Below, one piece after another: positions 12,063-24,390 of a stretch of DNA of 64,000 nt (position 1 is the first letter of the stretch; each line of letters begins with the position of its first letter). Location of the stretch: NCBI GenBank assembly GCA_015039465.1, contig MU130695.1:221603-285602 (forward strand). Direction: 5' to 3'. Made by a program: the position numbers and the translations under genes. This DNA comes from Phlegmacium glaucopus (lineage: Eukaryota > Basidiomycota > Agaricomycetes > Agaricales > Cortinariaceae). The notes under the pieces were generated by a model, which saw only the letters and a program-made list of their open reading frames with translations, searched no databases and was not told the origin of the DNA.

Positions 12063-13154
12063 ATGCATGGCAGTATTTTCGATGGATTCACAGACTTTGA
12101 GCTGGATCTATCTTGCCTTTCCCCCCCTTCGTCTCCGACGCCGTCAACATCTAACCTACCTCCGGATAGCCCATCTCCGCCATCGTCACCAATACTTACC
12201 CGCTCTACGTCCTTCATAACTCAGATGTCACCTTTGCCCCAGAAAAAGTCGAAGAAAAGGCTGTCATCACCGCACCTTGGTGCCACAGCATCAGCGACTA
12301 CTAGCCGTGGTTCGTGGCCATTGATCAAGTATGCTGGCCGTGGAACACCTATTGATCGTAATCGGAGACTTCAGTGGGGCGGTTTTTCCGGGGAAGAAGT
12401 AGTCGCGGAGGACGGTCTACTTTTCTCTACCGTTCGCTCTACATCCCTGGATTCAGCAATACGCCCATCACAGCGTTCGGCTTCCCCGGAGTGGAGCCAT
12501 ATATCCCGCCTGTCATCTTCACACTCTCATACAGCAAGTTCAGAGAGCGCCTCACGAGGCGATGGCTCCGTACACGAACAGCCACCTGAGCTGGCACCGA
12601 TCCTCATCGAGGGTTTGGGTGCTGATAAGTCCGACGAATGGGCTTCGATCATGAAGACAGTGTTGGCATCATCGTCATCCACTGAGACCCCTAGGCTAGC
12701 TAAGGATGTGCCTTCTCCCGTGCCGCAAGTAGATTCAGAAATTCAAGTGCATCCAAAGCGCAAGTCGGTTGCTACTATTGAATCTCGGTTTATGTCCCCA
12801 GAACAAATAGAGCAGCTAAACAATGGCCTGGAGATCGATTTAGGGCTCAATGCAGCTCTGGACCTTGGTCTTGGACGACGGGGCGGCATGAATTGGTTCG
12901 ATCTTGGCCTACTTCCCAGGTCCACAAACGGCCACGAAACGCCCTCGGTGTATTCCTCTAGGGCGCCTACGCCGCGAGCTTCTCCTCCTCCATCTGTGCA
13001 CGCTTCCGAACATAGATCGACTACTAGCACGAAAGCTGAAGGTAATAATGGTGATATTGCAATGAAATCAGAATCGCACGCGTGGTGGAGAAGATTTCTT
13101 CTTCATCTCCGAAAAGTGCAATCGCTGATTACCGTTCACAAGAATCGCTTCTAG
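12063..13154 (+). CDS. Unrecognised Ser/Pro-rich protein, donor of tail fragments spread through the P450 array
   Basis: From the first in-frame ATG the protein is 363 aa. The frame is open further upstream without an ATG, so a first exon may be missing. The sequence is dominated by Ser/Pro/Thr (LSPPSSPTPSTSNLPPDSPS), with two less disordered stretches: EWASIMKTVLAS and a C-terminal region with MSPEQIEQLNNGLEIDLGL and GGMNWFDLGLLPRS. The last exon ends HAWWRRFLLHLRKVQS. I recognise no domain. The stretch from about 12912 (coding TNGHETPSVYSS onward) through the 3' UTR to about 13310 is repeated in fragments between the P450 genes; this is the only intact copy in the window. Confidence 0.65.
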   Translation: MHGSIFDGFTDFELDLSCLSPPSSPTPSTSNLPPDSPSPPSSPILTRSTSFITQMSPLPQKKSKKRLSSPHLGATASATTSRGSWPLIKYAGRGTPIDRNRRLQWGGFSGEEVVAEDGLLFSTVRSTSLDSAIRPSQRSASPEWSHISRLSSSHSHTASSESASRGDGSVHEQPPELAPILIEGLGADKSDEWASIMKTVLASSSSTETPRLAKDVPSPVPQVDSEIQVHPKRKSVATIESRFMSPEQIEQLNNGLEIDLGLNAALDLGLGRRGGMNWFDLGLLPRSTNGHETPSVYSSRAPTPRASPPPSVHASEHRSTTSTKAEGNNGDIAMKSESHAWWRRFLLHLRKVQSLITVHKNRF

Positions 13155-13760
13155 AAAAGGACATTTGTGTTTCATGGACTTGCGTTTCCAACGAGTTCTA
13201 CTATTTCTTGGAATTTTATCTCATTTTTGCTACGATGACTAAACTCTATGTATCTACGACTATCCTTCAGTGGGATACGTGTGTCACTCGTTTAGATGTC
13301 CCTTTGATTAGTTAAAAACATCCCTTACACTCCCTTGATCTATAATTTTCCAACTTTCCTTTGTCATCCCCAATAGCTTTTCTCTTTCTAGGATATAGCA
13401 CAACACACACTCCTTCATTTCATTCTCGTTTCTGCTACAAGTATTCTTCTATCCGTCACACATAGTGGGTGCATAATCAGATTCCACAGTTCTTGAATGT
13501 GTACTTCGAAGCTCCCAATGTGGATTTAGATTCAGATGTGAGGATATTATATATGCATGCTTACATTGCAAAATTATACAGATATATGACATGATTAAAT
13601 GGAGGCGGGGCAATAAGATACATGGATAAGATTCGGAGCGTTCCTTATAACGTTCAATTTCAACAATGGTATTGAAAGTTAAAATCTCGCACAGGCACAG
13701 TCAGTTATGTAATTACAGGCCATCTTCAGTGATTCTTCACTGGTCGCCAATCATCTCGCT
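13155..13760. other. 3' flank of the preceding gene and 5' flank of P450 copy 1
   Basis: The first part (to about 13310) is the 3' UTR that recurs in array spacers. The stretch 13590-13735 recurs once more at 48690-48845, beyond the last P450, and so marks both ends of the array. No TATA-palindrome module like that of later copies is seen here. Confidence 0.6.
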
Positions 13761-15927
13761 ATGATACTGAATGACACCGATAACTCGAAACTTGTCATTT
13801 GTCTCAGTCTTGGATTAATAGTCTATATCTACTTCATTAAGCACAAGCGGTCCTCACTGCCCTTGCCTCCTGGTCCCAAGAAACTTCCCCTCCTGGGAAA
13901 TTTGTTGGACTTTCCGACACGCAACGAATCGCTGAAGTATGCCGAGTGGGCTTAAGAGTTCAGTACGTTTCCAGCAGTTCAGAATTTGCCAATAATTGGT
14001 TAACTCTGTGGTACTTAGACTCGAACATCATCCATATCTATGCTGTCGGAAAAAATGTGATTATTCTGAATTCATTTGATGCAGCAGTCGATCTCTGCGA
14101 TGAACGATCATCCATTTATTCCAGTCGGTGGGTCCCGATTATTCCAGAAACATGCACAATTCTCAATTCCTCTGAAGACCGGCATCTCCTATGCTCAATG
14201 ATTTGTAGACGACATATCTTCTTCTACCAATTATATCATTGAGATGGATTCAAAAGGATGGGCTGGGGATGGGCCCTGTCAATCATGGTTTATGGAGACC
14301 CTTGGAGAGAACGTCGACGCATGTTCCAAAAGCATTTTCACTCGTCAAATACCCAATTTTATCAACCCATCCAGAGAGAATTCATACGGAAAATGTTGCC
14401 CCGTCTCCTCGATGCACCAGATGAATTCCTCAGTATATCGAAGCAGTAAGTTGGTCCTCCTTTATCTTGTCGATTTTGGAACTTCATCTACTCAGCACGA
14501 TTGGTGGAATGGCTATATCAATGTCATATGGCATTCAGATAAAACCGACCAATGATCCTTTCATCGAACTCGCGGAAGCGGCTCTCATAAATGTTGGATC
14601 GGCTGTAAGGGTTGGAGCATTTCTCGTTGACGTGATTCCTATCCTCAAGTACGTTCCCGAATTCATGCCTGGTGCAGGGTTCCAGAAACAAGCTCGGATC
14701 TGGCGAAAACTACAGGAAGACTTTAGAGAACGACCGTTTTTGGCATCGATTGAAGCTATGGTATTTTCTTTATGCATATTCTATTTATGATTTGGGGTTG
14801 AGTTTTATTGATTAGGCCTCTGGCAGTGCTCGACCTTCATTCACATCGGTGGCCTTGGGGGATGTTGACCAAAGTCTTGATATTGATCACCAACGAGAGG
14901 TAATAAAGGATACAGCAGCCGTTATATTCGCAGGTATATATTTACGCTAACACATCGCTTAACATGGCATTATAAATACCACGCAGGTGGGGCCGATACG
15001 ACTCTTTCGGCGACCCAGACATTTTTTCTTGCCATGGTCTGCTTCCCTGAAGTCCAAATGAAAGCACAGGCGGAGATCGATCGCGTTGTCAGCGGGAGGC
15101 TTCCCGACTTTGATGATATGGAGGACTTGCCATATGTCTCTGCACTTGTCAAGGAAGTTCTTAGGTCGGTTGCGTACCTCTAAAGATAAAAATGCCCACA
15201 ATGACATTTCCTATCCCTTCACTCAGATGGCAACCAGTCACGCCATATGGTAAGTTCACACTGAGCTCTTTTAAACTCTTTCTTGGAGTTAGCTTGAGGC
15301 AATAATCCTGTCTCAGGTTTCCCCCATTGTACCACCGAAGACGACGTCTATGAAGGATACCATATTCCCAAGGGGTCCATTGTGATCTTCAATTCTTGGT
15401 ACGAATAATATTTCCATCACAACTATGTCAGATGTTTCATCCTATGACTGATATAGGGCGATGCTCTACAATGAAGCTGAATATCCCGACCCATCCGCTT
15501 TCAAACCCGAAAGATATCTCAAGGACGGACAACTCGATTCAAATATACGTGATCCTTCCGCGATAGCTTTTGGATTTGGGCGAAGGTAGCAATGAATAGT
15601 CCTACTGTTTATGAGGTCGTGAAACTGATCAAAAGGAAATATAGAATATGCCCTGGTAGCCACATAGCCCTTCTCGACTCTTTGGCTTACTGCAGCCAGT
15701 GTTCTGGCCACCTTCCAGCTTTCTAAAGCTGTGGATAAGGACGGTAAAGTTATTGAGCCTTCTCGTGGGTACACTGATATCGGCCCATTCTGGTGATTTA
15801 AGCCATAATCAGTTAAACTCGAGACTAATCCTTCTGAAGGAGTGATCCTTTGCCTTTTGAGTGTATTATCAAGCCACACTCTAATACAGCTGAGGGGCTC
15901 ATTCTATCTGCAGCGGATTCTTACTGA
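13761..15927 (+). pseudogene. P450 array copy 1, broken
   Basis: All 12 exons of the family model can be traced. The N-terminal anchor and [14 protein letters not shown] hinge are present, as are the I-helix GGADTT, K-helix EVLR, PERY and heme motif FGFGRRICPG. Two lesions are visible. The Lys-65 codon is TAA (13953-13955, in GCT TAA GAG, where the other copies read GCT and then AAA or GAA). One extra C follows the heme motif (about 15670, atagcccttctcg against atagccttctcg) and shifts the last two exons. The final donor also looks weakened. The stop at codon 65 falls in exon 1, so no normal P450 can be made. Confidence 0.85.
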
Positions 15928-16830
15928 GCGATTCGTCAATGAGAGATTACCACTGTAAATGACGGCTCACCGTGACTTCGACCCTGTACATTTAATCAGT
16001 CGATGCGTTTGTTAAATTATCAAATGTTTTGTGCAGAGAATGTTTAATTACACTTTCCAACGACGACTGATGCAAATGATTTTTACCACAAGTTTCGATG
16101 AGAATTAAGTACTTGCATGAATCATGATGCATGATGGTTGAACTTCGTTGAACGCGCCGGGCGGTTGAATGTCAAACTTACGACCCAAGATCAAATCTAG
16201 GCCTACTAGTAACCCTTGTCAATCGCTTCTTGTGCCTTTCAGGCCACGGTCTGCACCTAATGTACCTTTACACCCAAGTTCAATCGGATGGATTGAAGTT
16301 TCTTATCAGGGGTTGGAAAAGGATCCAGCAACGAAAGATATTAGATATTACATGTCGGAGTAAGAAACAAAGAGTATGAAAAGAACCTCGAAAAACACAA
16401 CCATAGAGGATATCTAATCTAATCTAGGCTAGGCTATGTAAATAACCGGCACTCTCCAGGACACACGTCAGAAGTCGAACATCTTGTTATCTAGCCTTCC
16501 ATTGAGATCCTTCGGTGGAATCTATTGCCTTCCTAATTCCTAACTTCGATCGATTTCCCAATCCAATCTCAATCTGACTGATGAGTTGAACCCGTTGTAC
16601 GGCTCAAAATAAGGCTGAAATGCTGCAGAAATCAATCATTTATAAGATCATGCATTGCATAACCTTATAAATGTTAATCAAGAGCACAAAACTTAAGTAG
16701 ACCCTGGCTTCAAAAGCATCTTCGGGCTCCGGGGAGGGTGACATGCTCGGCACTATTAGTGTACACGATGTTATATAAGGGCTTCAAGTGTACCCTTCGA
16801 AAATGCCCACGAATCGCCAATCATCTCGCC
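15928..16830. other. Spacer between P450 copies 1 and 2
   Basis: It begins with the shared 3' flank of the array and ends with a shared 5' flank (taagtagaccctggctt at about 16696, also next to the TATA boxes of copies 7 and 9). No gene is seen. A minor AT-rich stretch includes tandem 5-mers (taatctaatctaggctaggcta) at about 16415. Confidence 0.6.
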
Positions 16831-19021
16831 ATGATACTGGATGACACCGAAAACTTGAAACTTGTCATTTGTCTCAGTCTTGGATTAATAGTCTATTTCT
16901 ACTTCACTAAGAACAAGCGGTCCTCGCTGCCCTTGCCTCCTGGTCCCAAGAAACTTCCTCTCCTGGGAAATCTGTTGGACTTTCCGACACGCAGTGAATG
17001 GCTGAAGTATGCCGAGTGGGCTAAAGAGTTCAGTACGTTTCCAGTATTTCAGCCTCTGCGAAATAGTTGGTTAACTCCGTGGTAGACTCGAACATCATAC
17101 ATATCTATGCTCTTGGAAGAAATGTGATTATTCTGAATTCGTTTGATGCAGCAGTCGATCTATGCGATAAAAGATCATCCATTTATTCCAGTCGGTGAGT
17201 CCCGATCATTCCAGAAAGATGCGCAATTCTTAATCCCTCTGAAGACCGGTATCCCCTATGCTCAATGATTTGTAAACTGCATAATTTCTTCTACCAATTT
17301 TGTCATTGAAATGGATTCAAAAGGGTGGGCTGGACATGGACCATGACAACCATGGTTTATGGGGACCCTTGGAGAGAACGCCGACGCATGTTTCAAAAGC
17401 ATTTTAACGCGTCAAATACCCAATTCTATCAACCCATACAGAGAGAATTCATCCGGAAAATGTTGCCCCGTCTCCTAGATGCACCGGCTGAATTTTTGAG
17501 TATATCTCGGCAGTAAGTTGGTTCCCCTGTTGGTTCCCCTTTATCTTGTCCTTTCTGGAACTTCATCTACTTAGCACGATTGGTGGAATGGCTATATCAA
17601 TGTCATATGGCATTCAGATAAAACCGACCAATGATCCTTTCATCGACCTCGCGGATGCGGCTCTGAGCAGTGCTGGATCGGCTGGAAGGGTTGGAGCATT
17701 TCTGGTTGACGTGATTCCGATCCTCAAGTACGTTCCCGAGTTCATGCCTGGTGCTGGTTTCCAGAAAAAAGCTCGGATCTGGCGAAAACTACAAGAAGGC
17801 TTTAGAGAACGACCGTTTTTGGCATCGATTGAAGCTATGGTATGTTATTTGTGTATATCTATTTATGACTCGGGTTGATTTTATTGATTAGGCCTCTGGC
17901 AGTGTTCGACCTTCATTGACATCAATGGCTTTGGGGGATGTTGACGAAAGTCTTGATATTGATCACCAACGAGAGGTAATAAAGGATACAGCAGGCGTTG
18001 TATTCGCAGGTATACATTTAATTTTTACGCTAACACATCGGTTAACAATTACGTTATGAATGCCACGCAGCTGGAGCCGATACGACTGTTTCGACGACCC
18101 ACACATTTTTCCTTGCCATGGTCTGCTTCCCTGATATCCAAATGAAAGCACAAGCGGAGCTCGACCGCGTTGTCGGCGGGAGGCTTCCCGACTTTGATGA
18201 TATGGAGGACTTGCCATATATCTCTGCACTTGTCAAAGAGGTTCTTAGGTCGGTTGCTTACCTCTAGAGTTGCTCTAGAGATAAAAATGCCCACAATGAC
18301 ATTTTCCATCCCTTCACTCAGATGGCAACCAGTCACGCCATATGGTAAGTTCACACCGAGGTCTTTTAAACTCTTTCTTGGACTTAGGCAATAATCCTGT
18401 CTCAGGTTTCCCTCACTGTACCACCGAAGACGATGTCTACGAAGGATACCATATTCCCAATGGGTCCATTGTGATTTTCAATACTTGGTATGAATGATAT
18501 TTCCACCACAACTATGTCAGACGTTTCATTCTGATGACTGATGACTGATATAGGGCGATGCTTTACAATGAAGCTGAATATCCCGACCCATCAGCTTTCA
18601 TACCCGAAAGATATCTCAAGGACGGACAACTCGGTTCAAATATCCGCGATCCTGCCACGATAGCTTTTGGATTTGGGCGAAGGTAGACATGGATAGTCCT
18701 ATTTATGAGGTCATGGAACTGATCAAAAGTAAATGTAGAATATGCCCTGGTAGCCACATAGCCTTCTCGACTCTTTGGCTTACTGCAGCTAGTGTTCTGG
18801 CGACCTTCCAGCTTTCCAAGCCTGTGGATAAGGACGGTAGAGTTATTGAGCCTTCTCGTGAATACACTGATACTGGCATTTTCCGGTGAGTTAAGTCACA
18901 GTGGTAAAAGGCTCGAAGCTGATCCTTCTGAAAAAGTCATCCATTGCCTTTTAAGTGTATTATCAAGCCACGCTCTAATATAGCTGAGGCGCTCATTAGA
19001 TCTGCGGCGGATTCTTACTGA
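16831..19021 (+). CDS. Cytochrome P450, array copy 2 (intact, reference model)
   Basis: Twelve exons join in phase to 517 aa: 16831-17032, 17086-17194, 17245-17271, 17324-17512, 17575-17839, 17892-18009, 18071-18248, 18322-18344, 18406-18487, 18554-18682, 18739-18885, 18937-19021. Exons 3 and 8 are only 27 and 23 nt. Residues 6-24 form a membrane anchor, followed by a proline-rich hinge. The I-helix AGADTT is at 304-309, the K-helix EVLR at 360-363, PER at 415-417 and the heme loop FGFGRRICPG at 436-445 (Cys443). The enzyme should be an ER-anchored heme monooxygenase using P450 reductase. Its overall pattern resembles the O-methylsterigmatocystin-oxidoreductase-like (CYP64 clan) P450s of mushrooms. 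The substrate cannot be inferred. Confidence 0.9.
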
Positions 19022-19212
19022 GCGAGTTCGTCAAGGAGAGGTCACCAATGTAGATCACGACTCACTTCGATTCTGTCCATTCAATCGGTCGATGCGTTTA
19101 TTAAATAACCAAAACGTTTTGTTCGGAGAATACCTAATTACACTTTCCAAGGACGACTGAAAGCAAATAGGGAAAGGGCCGCGGCTCCTCACGACAAGTT
19201 TCGGTGAGAATT

Positions 19213-19452
19213 AGGAAATGCAAGTCCATGAAACCCAAATGTCCCTTTTTTAGAAGCGATTCTTGGTCAATAGCGATTGTACCTTTCGGAGACGAAGAAA
19301 TCTTCTCCACCACGTGTGCGACTGATTCCATTACAATTATACCATTACCTTCTTTCCGAAGTACTAGTAGTCGATCTACGCTCGGAAGCGCGCACAGATG
19401 GAGCAGCAGCTTGCGCCCTCGGGGAATAGGCGTTTGTGGACCTGGGAAATAG
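19213..19452 (-). repeat. Inverted tail fragment of the 12-13 kb gene
   Basis: The reverse complement matches about 12912-13190, including the sense-strand stretches gtccacaaacg, tccatctgtgcgcgcttccg and ctagtac. It is in the opposite orientation to the P450s. Frame-breaking differences make it non-coding. Confidence 0.85.
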
Positions 19453-19499
19453 ACGTATGTAGCTGAGCACTAATCAAATGTAAGGGTACAAATGATCAT

Positions 19500-19995
19500 G
19501 GGCGGTGGAGACATGGCGTTTCATTATCACATGGGAAACAAGCGAGAACACCCCAAAGGAAAATGAAAATGTGAAGTAAGTGCGTTGGTTGCGACAAGCG
19601 ACTTAGATACATACCAACTTTGAACGTCTATAGACTTGAAGACTTCCGAATGAAAATATCGATGGCGTCGGACGTCCCACAGCGTTTTCTGGGCAGATAT
19701 GGGTAAGACGAATTGGTCAACGTTGGGAGGATGTACATCCAATGATAATTCCCCCAGCAGACTTTTATTTTCCCACAACCAAGACTGAAAACGTCAAAAT
19801 GACTCTCTAAGATATTGGCAAAAGGTAGCGTCGGAAGATCATCTTGGTTCCCACACCCGCACTACTTCTATAGGAGCACGTACCCCACTCCACACATTTA
19901 TGCAGGCACGTATTTGCCACCTGGGGAAGCGGGGGTGTGGATAGCTCTGGGCTCGTTCTGGCATCATCGTCTGGCGAAATATAACTTGCATTCAC
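19500..19995 (-). pseudogene. Fragment of an uncharacterised gene, copy a
   Basis: The minus-strand frame contains KKSLLGELSLEVHPSNVD-like and SAQKTLWYVRRHRHF-like stretches, also found at 40530-41250 and, for its 3' part, at 49290-49700. Here the frame is interrupted. The function is unknown. Confidence 0.5.
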
Positions 19996-20860
19996 TGCAA
20001 AAATATAAATAAATAAATGCGCACTTGATTAGCGAGGCCAAACTTCGAGGTAACCGTCTCTCCACCCATGGTAGTTGCTCGATTGGGCCCTGTCTTTATT
20101 TCTACTATCAAAACAGTGTTCGTTGCCGACTTTCTTTGACATCATGGACGCCAGATTCCTGTAACGGTCTCTTGACGCGACGGGTAATCTGTCCACATCA
20201 TATCGTCAGCAGGTAAAAATTTGACCGTCCAGCAGCTATACCTTGACCTTCTTGCCTTCTCCATCTAATGTATATTTTGAAGGTCGTCCGAATCCCATTA
20301 TCATCAATGGATTATTGTTTTCTTGGCAGCTCTAAGATGGCAGTAATCTTGGCAGTAATTGGATATATTGTGCCTCAACTGGGGTATGTTGAACGTTGAA
20401 CGTTGAACAGCCACAAGATGTTTCAGTGTCAAAGGTTCAAGTGATCATATGTATGGAGAGATATGTACTAGTCATTTCTGTAAAAAAAATGTTGTGATTG
20501 TTTGTGACGGTTGTGCGCATGTAGCCGGTCGGCTCCTGGCAAACTTATTTCAAACTCAGATGACGTGCCGACATTTGCCATCTTTCATTCCACCAACTTC
20601 TCTCGAAACTAACAGCCGTCATCTACAGAGCAATTGGAATCGAGTCAGAATCGATTGGAGGAGCACGAATGACTCCATGTCTCTGGATCAGCTTTGAAAT
20701 AAAAGCCATGGCGTTACAAGGGATATGCATATAAGTGAGCTCCCCTGATAGTACCGTAAAATATCTGTTCAACACTTGATCTGACAGAACTCGTGCTGAA
20801 GGGAATGCCCCACTCAAACCAGTCTTTAGCGTCGAAAATTTTCGAGTTTGTTTTCAGCAT

Positions 20861-20953
20861 ACCCCTCTATACCCATGACCCTCATAACCCATAGCCGGGC
20901 CTTCCACCGAGATGTATGGGTTAAGAGGGGTTCGACTGTATATAAGTAGACCC
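20861..20953 (+). promoter_or_regulatory. Promoter module of P450 copy 3: palindrome plus TATA box
   Basis: Inverted arms acccctctatacccat (20861-20876) and atgggttaagaggggt (20916-20931) flank a 39-bp loop containing gccttccaccga. TATATAA follows at 20939-20945, about 120 bp before the ATG. The same order of elements precedes copies 5, 7, 8 and 9 with varying decay. Confidence 0.7.
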
Positions 20954-21067
20954 CGGCTTACTTGAAAACCGCTATTCGAGGTGCCTTACTCAGCATTATT
21001 ACCAGTTCACACAGTATGTAAGCGCTTCCCCTTTCGAAAATCCCCACGAATCGCCAATCATCTCGCT

Positions 21068-23212
21068 ATGATACTGAATAACATCGATAACTTGAAACTT
21101 GTCATTTGTCTCAGTCTTGGATTAATATTGTATTTCTATTTCACTAAGAACAAGCGGTCCTCGCTGCCCTTGCCTCCTGGTCCCAAGAAACTTCCTCTCC
21201 TGGGAAATCTGTTGGACTTTCCGACAAGCAGCGAATGGCTGAAGTATGCCGAGTGGGCTAAAGAGTTCAGTACGTTTCCAGTATCTTAGCATCTGTGAAA
21301 TAATCGGTTAACTCCGTGATAGACTCGAACATCATACATATCTATGCTTTTGGAAAAAATGTGATTATTCTGAATTCATTTGAAGGGGCAATCGATCTAT
21401 GCGATAGACGATCTTCCATTTATTCCAGTCGGTGGGTCCCGATTATTCCACAAAGCTGCATAATTCTCAATCCTCTGAAGACCGGCATATCCTATGCTCA
21501 ATGATTTGTGAGCTCCATAACTTCTCTTCTAACAATTTTATCATTGAAATGGATTCAAAAGGATGGGCTGGAAATGGACCATGCCAAACATGGCTTATGG
21601 AGACCGTTGGAGGGAACGCCGGCGGATGTTTCAGAAGCATTTTCATGCGTCAAATACCCAATTCTATCAACCCATACAGAGAGAATTCACCCGGAAAATG
21701 TTGCCCCGTCTCCTAGATGCACCAGCTGAACTTTTGGGTATATCTCGGCAGTAAGTTGGTTCTCCTTCATCTTGTCGATTTTGGAACTTCATCATCTACT
21801 TAGCACCATTGGTGGAATGGCTATATCAATGTCATATGGGATTCAGATAAAAGAAACCAACGATCCGTTCATCGAACTCGCCGAAGCGGCTATGATAAGT
21901 GTTGGATTGGCTCTAAAGGTCGGAGCATTCCTCGTCGACGTGATTCCGATCCTCAAGTACGTTCCCGAGTTCATGCCTGGTGCTGGGTTCCAGAAAAAAG
22001 CCCGGACCTGGCGAAAACTACAGGAAGACATGAGAGAACGACCGTTTTTAGCGTCGATTGAAGCTATGGTATCTTACCCACGCATATTCTATTTATAACT
22101 TGGGTTGATTTTTATTGATTAGGCCTCTGGCCTGGGTCGACCTTCATTCACATCAGTGGCTTTGGAGGATGTCGACGAACGTCTTGATATTGATCACCAA
22201 CGAGAGGTAATAAAGGATACAGCAGGCATTGTATTCGCAGGTATACATTCACGGCTAACACATCACTTAACAATTACATTATGAATGCCACACAGCTGGG
22301 TCCGATACGACTGTTTCGGCGACGCACACATTTTTCCTTGCCATGGTCTGCTTCCCTGAAATCCAAATGAAAGCACAGGCGGAGATCGACCGCGTTGTCA
22401 GCGGGAGGCTTCCCGACTTTGATGATATGGAGAACTTGCCATATCTCTCTGCACTCGTTAAAGAGGTTTTTAGGTCGGTTGTTTACCTCTAAAGATAAAT
22501 GCCCACAATGACACTTCACTCAGATGGCAACCAGTCACGCCGTTGGGTAAGTTCACACCGAGCTATTTTAAACCCTTTCTTGGAGTTAGGCAATAATTCT
22601 GTCCCAGGTGTCCCCCACTATACCACCGAAGACGACGTCTACGAAGGATACCATATTCCCAATGGGTCCATTGTGATCTTCAATGCTTGGTATTTACCTC
22701 ATAACTAAGTCAGACGTTTCATCCTTATGACTGATATAGGGCGATGCTTTACAATGAAGCTGAATATCCCGACCCATCCGCTTTCAAACCCGAAAGATTT
22801 CTCAGAGACGGACAACTTGATTCAAATATACGTGATCCTGCCGCGATGGCCTTTGGATTTGGGCGAAGGTAGAAATGAACAGTCCTATTTATGAGGTCGT
22901 GGAGCTGATGAAGAGTAAACATAGAATGTGCCCTGGTAGCCACATAGCCTTCTCGACTGTTTGGCTTATTGCAGCTAGTGTTCTGGCGACCTTCCAACTT
23001 TCTAAACCTGTGGGTAAGGACGGTAGAGTTATTGAGCCTTCTCGTGAATTCAATGATACCAGTGGCAGCGCGTTCCGGTGGGTTAAAGCACAGTCAGTTA
23101 AACTCGGGGCTGATCCTTCTGAAACAGTCGTCCTTTACCTTTTGAATGTATTATCAAGCCACGCTCTGATACAGCTGAGAGCCTCATTCGATCTGCAGCG
23201 GATTCTTACTGA
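21068..23212 (+). CDS. Cytochrome P450, array copy 3 (intact)
   Basis: The 12 exons of the family model can be followed with GT-AG sites at equivalent positions and no stop or frameshift. The distinguishing residues are DFPTSSEW in exon 1, AGSDTT in the I-helix (Ser for Ala at the third position), EVFR in the K-helix, PERF and FGFGRRMCPG. The last variable loop carries an in-frame extension (NDTSGSAFR). The stop is at 23210-23212. It has a promoter module at 20861-20953. Sequence similarity is strongest to copy 4, with a shared WRERRRMF exon and DFPTSSEW. Confidence 0.87.
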
Positions 23213-24390
23213 GCGATTTCGTCAATGAGAGGTCACTGTAGACCTCTATCCTGTACTTTTAATTAGTCCATGTGTTTGTTAAATAATCAAATATTTTGTT
23301 CGGAGAATGTCTAAATACACTTTCCAAGGAAGACTGACGCCGAAAAGGCCATGGTTCTTTACGATAAGTTTCGATGGGAATTAGTTGCATGAGGGTTGAA
23401 ACGTTGAACGTTGAACGCGAAAGTTTGAATGTTAAACCTTACGACTCAAATCGAATTTAGGACCGTCACCTTGTCGATCGCTTTTTAAGATCATTTGTAC
23501 TACCCTTACATTTAATTAGTGCTCAACTCTACTTCCCCGGTCCACAAACGGCCAACTGTACAAAACGCCTTCGGCGTGTTCCTCGGGGCGCTGACGCCAC
23601 GAGCTTCTCCTCCTCCATCTGTGCACGCTTCCGAACATAGATCGGCTACTAGTAAGCCGAAGGTGGTAATGGTGATATTATAATGATAACAGAGTTGCAG
23701 GCGTGGTGGAGGGGATTCCTTTTTCGGTTTGAAATTATGCTTTTTGTCTCAACTGTCACGCTAGATTAGTCCGGCAACTAAAATTTTGTAGTGATGATTT
23801 CAAAAGACTACAAATCGTTATCTAATGGGGGTGAAGTCAAACACTGCCCTGCCCCGTCCACTTGGACGTGATTGGTACGACTCCGAGACTAGGGTTGGTT
23901 TCGGAATAGTCTTGGACTTGTGCACTGGCAATATTATTTCAAACTCAGCTGAAGTGCCGACATTTGGCTGGCTGTCGAACCAGGTCTGTCACAGACTCTT
24001 CCAAGACTCTCCGCCATCTTTCATTCCACCAATTTTCGAAACTGACAGGCGCCATCTACCAGGAGTCCAGTTAGAAATGTTCCAGTCGATTGGAGAGGCG
24101 CCAAAGACCTCCATCCGCCTACAACTAGATGTCCCTGAATCAACCGTAAAATTAAAGTCATGGGCGTTATGTATATCTGTTCGACACTTGGTCTGACAGA
24201 ACTCAGATATGGCGTGCTGAAGGGAATACTCCACTGAAACGGCTCTGTGGCGTTGAATTCTTGGGAATTTTTCGAGTCTTATTCAGCATACGGTAAAACC
24301 GCTATTTGGGCAGGTGCCACATTACGAGTTCACACTGTATATAAACGCTTACCCCTTCAAAAGTGCTCACGAATCACCGATCATCTCGCT
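23213..24390. other. Spacer between P450 copies 3 and 4
   Basis: It holds the shared 3' flank, a forward tail fragment of the 12-13 kb gene (23531-23735), and the shared 5' flank (the ctaccaggagtccag and gtcgattggagag stretches at about 24055-24100). The palindrome-TATA module is largely lost; only cgctatttgggcaggtgcc remains near 24300. Confidence 0.65.
23531..23735 (+). repeat. Tail fragment of the 12-13 kb gene
   Basis: Starts at the shared breakpoint (cttccccggtccacaaacgg against cttcccaggtccacaaacgg in the donor) and runs through the codons for RASPPPSVHASEHRS. It carries small insertions that break the frame. Confidence 0.85.

Larger units (their letters stand above)
19022..21067. other. 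Long spacer upstream of P450 copy 3
   Basis: In order: shared P450 3' flank, an inverted tail fragment of the 12-13 kb gene, a fragment of an uncharacterised gene (19500-19995), a stretch at 20030-20300 also found at 41430-41660, and the shared P450 5' flank with promoter module. The whole block is homologous to 39850-42584 upstream of copy 8, so these two spacers form one subtype of the duplication unit. Confidence 0.75.

Noticed and set aside
20861..20953. Reading the promoter palindrome as a tRNA or terminator hairpin
   Set aside because: It lacks tRNA features, lies upstream of a TATA box and start codon, and the loop is conserved, which fits a regulatory site better.
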